64,000 nucleotides of DNA from Desulfovibrio inopinatus DSM 10711 (GTDB lineage: Bacteria > Desulfobacterota > Desulfovibrionia > Desulfovibrionales > Desulfovibrionaceae): NCBI RefSeq assembly GCF_000429305.1, contig NZ_AUBP01000006.1:207894-271893 (forward strand), given 5' to 3'. The notes below the pieces were generated by a model. That model was not told where the DNA came from, did not search any database, and worked only from the letters and a program-made list of their open reading frames with translations. The translations under genes were made by a program, and so were the position numbers. Positions 60,869 to 64,000 of the stretch are shown here, in pieces. Position 1 is the first letter of the stretch; each line of letters begins with the position of its first letter.

Positions 60869-62749
60869 ATGCAATACACCATTCATCGTTGTCTACGCCA
60901 TGATGCGTATACCCGACGCTTGCCTCTTATGGTTCCGTTTGTTGTGGCTGCGTTCCTGCTCCTCTGGCTATCCTCGGCAATGGCAGGCTCCGCACTGACC
61001 AACTACGGCGACAACGCATCCAATGACGGCGTCTATCCAACGACTTCCCCCACGCCCGTCAATCCATCCTTTCCCATCGCACCACGCATTCCCATTGAAG
61101 ATCTCATGAAGTCGGGACAAACACGCCCGTCCACCTCAACACTCAACGAAAAAGATCTTCTCGAAAGCCCCAGCAGTACCGCGCATTCTCCGTATATGGC
61201 CTCGTCCCCTAAAAAGGCAACGCCAACGCCCGCACAGGGCACGTCGAAACAGACCTTTGCCCCCGCCACGTCCCACCCCGGCGCAACGGGGAAAACACAA
61301 ACATCCCCGTCTTCCACGGCAACATCAACGCCGACGCCAACGACGGATTCAAATTTCTCTCGAAAAACGGTTTTCGAGTACATGCTCGGGAAGAAAAATG
61401 AACAAGGTCTCGACACGGCGTCCACCACGCCGACACCGACTCCCGAGTCTGCAGAAGACAAAACAGCGACGTCTTCGTCAACACCCGTCGCACCGACATC
61501 GACTTCGACCACCACTTCGCTTCCTGACGCGGTGGGGACACAATATTCACTCGATTTCAATGGGCTCGCCATTGGCACGCCACTCCCGCAATACGGCATA
61601 GATCTGGCCGTCGTTCCGGCTGACAATACGACCTTGGCCATGGGACTCAATGGAATCAATCAATCAGTAGCTGTTTTTGATGGACACAGCCTCGCCCATT
61701 TCAGAATGTCGGCGACTGTGTTTTACAATTTCCCCGATTCCGCCGATGAAGAGACGGAAACACTCATCACTTTCGACCTCACCGAAGGCGTCACGCGACA
61801 ACTGCGGGCCAAGCTGACAACATCCCCGGACGATGGGAAAACATGGGCACTTTTTGCCCTTAAAGGTGGCACCTACGCGCCGGATATGCTCTGCGGTCCC
61901 CAGAAAATACTCTGGAAAGAAGGCAAACCCAAGACCATAGTGTTGGAAAAACAACAGGGAGCCCTGCGCTACTTCGTCGATGACCAACTCGTCTGCGGCT
62001 CTCCAGTCTCGGATTCCGCTGTGATGCGTGACTTCACGATCCATCTTTCCACAGGGGCGCTCGTCTATTCCGTTGAACTGGATGCCCTTCCCAAAACCCC
62101 CACCCAGACAACGGCCGAACCGACACGCAAACCCGTCGAACAGCATGGTGACAACACGTTCTATCGTATTTCCATGGCAGGCAAAAATCCCGGCGATCCG
62201 TACACGATGTATGGCTCCAATCTCATTGTCCTGCGTGACGACCAAGGGAAATATTTGGGCAGTGCGTCAAAAGATGGGTCGAATATCGCTTTTCCCGTGA
62301 CCACCACCGATGCCTTCGGCGTCGATATCCTCACCAGAAATATGTTTCCGCTGTCCGACCGCGTCGGCTGGACCGACCGTTTCGACCTCTTCACGCTCAT
62401 TTATAAAAATGGCATCAAGGAATCCTACTCGCTCAATGTGATGGAAGATGAAAACTATCAGCTCATGGGGCGATATTTTATTTCACGAAGCGGCCCCAAT
62501 TATACAGGGTACACAAGCTCTACAGATTGGTTGCCCTGGGTCAATGCCGTCGATTTCAACGAATTCAAAGTCCTCAAGGCCAATGGTGTTATCCGGCTTT
62601 TCTATAACGGGCAGTTCATTCGCAACGAACCCACCAGAGGAGACTCCCTGATTCGGGTTCACATTCCTTTGCGCTACGGCGACAGGCTTTACGATATCAT
62701 CGTCGCCTCCAATTTGTCCGTTGCCGAGGAAAAGGAGAGGAGCCAGTGA
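60869..62749 (+). CDS. Pro/Thr-rich exported protein with C-terminal beta domains
   Basis: About 626 residues. A membrane anchor or signal lies near residue 25-40 (PFVVAAFLLLWLSSAMA-GSA). Residues 50-240 are low complexity, with TPTPT and SSTATSTPTP runs. Two beta-rich regions follow (TQYSLDFNGLAIGT onward and NTFYRISMAGKNPGDPYT onward), with concanavalin/lectin-like strand patterns. It is not assigned to a named family. ATG 60869 is chosen with AAGG 11 bases upstream. Its stop overlaps the start of the AMIN protein gene by 4 bases, so both probably act together in the envelope. Confidence 0.72.
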   Translation: MQYTIHRCLRHDAYTRRLPLMVPFVVAAFLLLWLSSAMAGSALTNYGDNASNDGVYPTTSPTPVNPSFPIAPRIPIEDLMKSGQTRPSTSTLNEKDLLESPSSTAHSPYMASSPKKATPTPAQGTSKQTFAPATSHPGATGKTQTSPSSTATSTPTPTTDSNFSRKTVFEYMLGKKNEQGLDTASTTPTPTPESAEDKTATSSSTPVAPTSTSTTTSLPDAVGTQYSLDFNGLAIGTPLPQYGIDLAVVPADNTTLAMGLNGINQSVAVFDGHSLAHFRMSATVFYNFPDSADEETETLITFDLTEGVTRQLRAKLTTSPDDGKTWALFALKGGTYAPDMLCGPQKILWKEGKPKTIVLEKQQGALRYFVDDQLVCGSPVSDSAVMRDFTIHLSTGALVYSVELDALPKTPTQTTAEPTRKPVEQHGDNTFYRISMAGKNPGDPYTMYGSNLIVLRDDQGKYLGSASKDGSNIAFPVTTTDAFGVDILTRNMFPLSDRVGWTDRFDLFTLIYKNGIKESYSLNVMEDENYQLMGRYFISRSGPNYTGYTSSTDWLPWVNAVDFNEFKVLKANGVIRLFYNGQFIRNEPTRGDSLIRVHIPLRYGDRLYDIIVASNLSVAEEKERSQ

Positions 62750-63771
62750 TTCAACGCATCGTTTTCGGTATTCTCGTGGTCGTCATCTGCATTCTTGGCG
62801 CCCTGCTCTATCGGCAAGTGCAAATCCTTCCGATCTCCGAAGATCATATGACGCGCGAAAACCTGGCTGGCCTCGTTGCCTCCTATATGCCGGCCCAGCA
62901 ACAGGACGCTTCGTCAGAGGCTTTCGGGACCCCCGCGTCACCAGGATCAACCCCGATGACTGCGACACCGACATCGGATATGTCGTCCTCGCAGAGTGGA
63001 ATTTCAGCGTTTGAGAGCACCCACGAGACGAACAAGGCCGGTGGCTCTCCATCGCAAATGCCCTCGCAAAGTCAAACACAGACGCAAACGCCATCGTCTT
63101 CAATGACACCGACACCCACTTCGCCAGACCAATCCTCCGTCACGGCAACACCGACGCCACCAAGCTCGGTTGCAGAAGAAGGTATGGCCAATGCCGGCTA
63201 TATTGTGCGGCGAGATGTGGTCTCCCCGCGCACCCGCATCAACCGGATTGTTGAAAACCTGGAATGGGAAGCATTAAAAGATGTGAATTCTCTGCCGGCC
63301 GATCGTGTGTGGCGCCCCAAACGTCCTGACGCGACGGCCAAACCAACGGCCACGCCGACACGAACCGCGGCCGCAACACCGACCCCGTTCGTCCCCAAAT
63401 CAACACCGACCAAGCCCACGCCGACGACACCGACAGTTTCCGGCAAAAATGCCATTCGAACTATTCGTGTCGAAGTAACGAAAGACGGCGCCGTCCTACA
63501 AGGCACGACAGCCATGCCCATCGACCGTGTGACCATGTTCACGGTCAGCGCACCGCCCAGACTGGTCCTCGACCTCCACGGCGTCTTTGCCAACTACAAA
63601 CAGACCGTCAACGTCCCGCAAAATTCCATTTTCAAGAATGTACGCACCGGACTGCACAAAACAAAAATGCGTATCGTCGCTGACCTCGTCTCCGACAAAG
63701 CCGCCGTCGTCCCCTTAACACGCCAAACCCGCGCCAACGAATTCGCCGTCACCATGCAATTGCGGGAGTAG
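62746..63771 (+). CDS. AMIN-domain membrane-anchored protein with Pro/Thr-rich linker
   Basis: The protein has 341 residues. One N-terminal span (IVFGILVVVICILGALLYR) is followed by a low-complexity linker with TATPTS, SMTPTPTSPDQ and ATPTPPSS, and a short conserved island (AGYIVRRDVVSPRTRINRIV). A second TPT-rich linker precedes the C-terminal AMIN domain (about 250-341, AIRTIRVEVTKDGAVLQGTT, PPRLVLDLHGVFANYK). AMIN domains target proteins to peptidoglycan or outer-membrane secretin/porin complexes. The start is a GTG overlapping the previous stop (GTGA), with AAAGGAGAGG upstream. Confidence 0.83.
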   Translation: MIQRIVFGILVVVICILGALLYRQVQILPISEDHMTRENLAGLVASYMPAQQQDASSEAFGTPASPGSTPMTATPTSDMSSSQSGISAFESTHETNKAGGSPSQMPSQSQTQTQTPSSSMTPTPTSPDQSSVTATPTPPSSVAEEGMANAGYIVRRDVVSPRTRINRIVENLEWEALKDVNSLPADRVWRPKRPDATAKPTATPTRTAAATPTPFVPKSTPTKPTPTTPTVSGKNAIRTIRVEVTKDGAVLQGTTAMPIDRVTMFTVSAPPRLVLDLHGVFANYKQTVNVPQNSIFKNVRTGLHKTKMRIVADLVSDKAAVVPLTRQTRANEFAVTMQLRE

Positions 63772-63999
63772 TTATGTAACAGGATAACTCTCTGGATTGA
63801 AGACACACCAAAGACAGGTATCTATTTGAATTCTTTGCAGAAAACGCTCAAAAGAAGCGGAAGGAAAAATCAAATAAAGAACTTGTGAACTCGTCACATC
63901 CCCAAGATCTCCGATTGAACCCCACTTGATACCGAAGAAATTCTTTTCACCAACACAGTTAAAAAGGTTTGCGGAAGATGGGTGATGGGGAGGGGGGTC
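63772..63999 (-). CDS. Possible C-terminal part of a gene cut by the window end
   Basis: On the minus strand one frame stays open from the window end to TAA at 63772-63774, giving about 75 residues without Met. It includes EKNFFGIKWGSIGDLGDV and FERFLQRIQIDTCLWC, which read like protein rather than noise, but no family is recognised and the GC content is low. It could be the 3' end of a convergent gene. Confidence 0.3.
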   Translation of the reverse strand, partial: DPPPHHPSSANLFNCVGEKNFFGIKWGSIGDLGDVTSSQVLYLIFPSASFERFLQRIQIDTCLWCVFNPESYPVT

Positions 64000-64000
64000 T

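Overview
The window looks like chromosomal DNA of a Gram-negative, mostly anaerobic bacterium of the Desulfovibrio type (Desulfovibrionales). This is inferred from gene content: a flavoredoxin-like flavin reductase, a fused 2-hydroxyacyl-CoA-dehydratase-type activase of more than 1400 residues, L-cysteine desulfidase, sigma-54 enhancer-binding regulation and a small two-cysteine-motif protein with an in-frame TGA. No rRNA, tRNA, CRISPR array or prophage was seen. The only mobile-type gene is a Y1 (REP-associated type) transposase at the left end.

Left third (0-24 kb). HdeA-like periplasmic proteins flank a RAYT-type transposase. Then come an aldo/keto reductase with an MFS transporter, an HlyD-FUSC efflux pair followed by an outer-membrane barrel, a FIST sensor protein translationally coupled to a PAS histidine kinase, a YejA-like binding protein and a thioredoxin-type arsenate reductase. 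A minus-strand exopolysaccharide-export block (SLBB/Wza-like, Wzz-like, YjbH-like) and a ferric-reductase-like membrane flavoprotein with a 31-residue single-span microprotein complete this part.

Middle (24-36 kb). A sigma-54 activator with a Cys-rich sensor domain converges on a complete LivKHMGF transporter, whose livK has a clear -24/-12 promoter. Next are a thiazoline-carboxylate-hydrolase-like protein, L-cysteine desulfidase and RidA. Together they suggest import of a cysteine-related amino acid, desulfidation to 2-aminoacrylate and RidA clean-up. An inverted-repeat motif built on TTCTCA/TGAGAA recurs upstream of the ferric reductase, the activator and livK. A butanediol-dehydrogenase-like gene with its own sigma-54-like promoter and a third HdeA-like gene follow.

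Ureide operon (37-48 kb). A divergent FadR-type regulator with two matching operators faces a nine-gene operon: a Pot-type ABC transporter, hydantoin/allantoin racemase, allantoinase, allantoate amidohydrolase, a ketol-acid-reductoisomerase (KARI) homologue and ureidoglycine aminohydrolase. No AllA or AllD is present. The KARI homologue keeps the Rossmann site but has lost key KARI active-site residues, so it is a candidate new ureidoglycolate-processing enzyme. This is the most interesting system in the window.

Right end (48-64 kb). A nitroreductase/flavoredoxin pair lies opposite an HxlR regulator with visible operators. Two HD-GYP proteins are followed by a 71-codon gene with an internal TGA at the base of a SECIS-like hairpin, a likely small selenoprotein. 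Then come ComB-like phosphatase, glutamate 5-kinase, the giant CoA-dehydratase activase coupled to a RecF/OLD-like ATPase, and two coupled Pro/Thr-rich envelope proteins, one with an AMIN domain.
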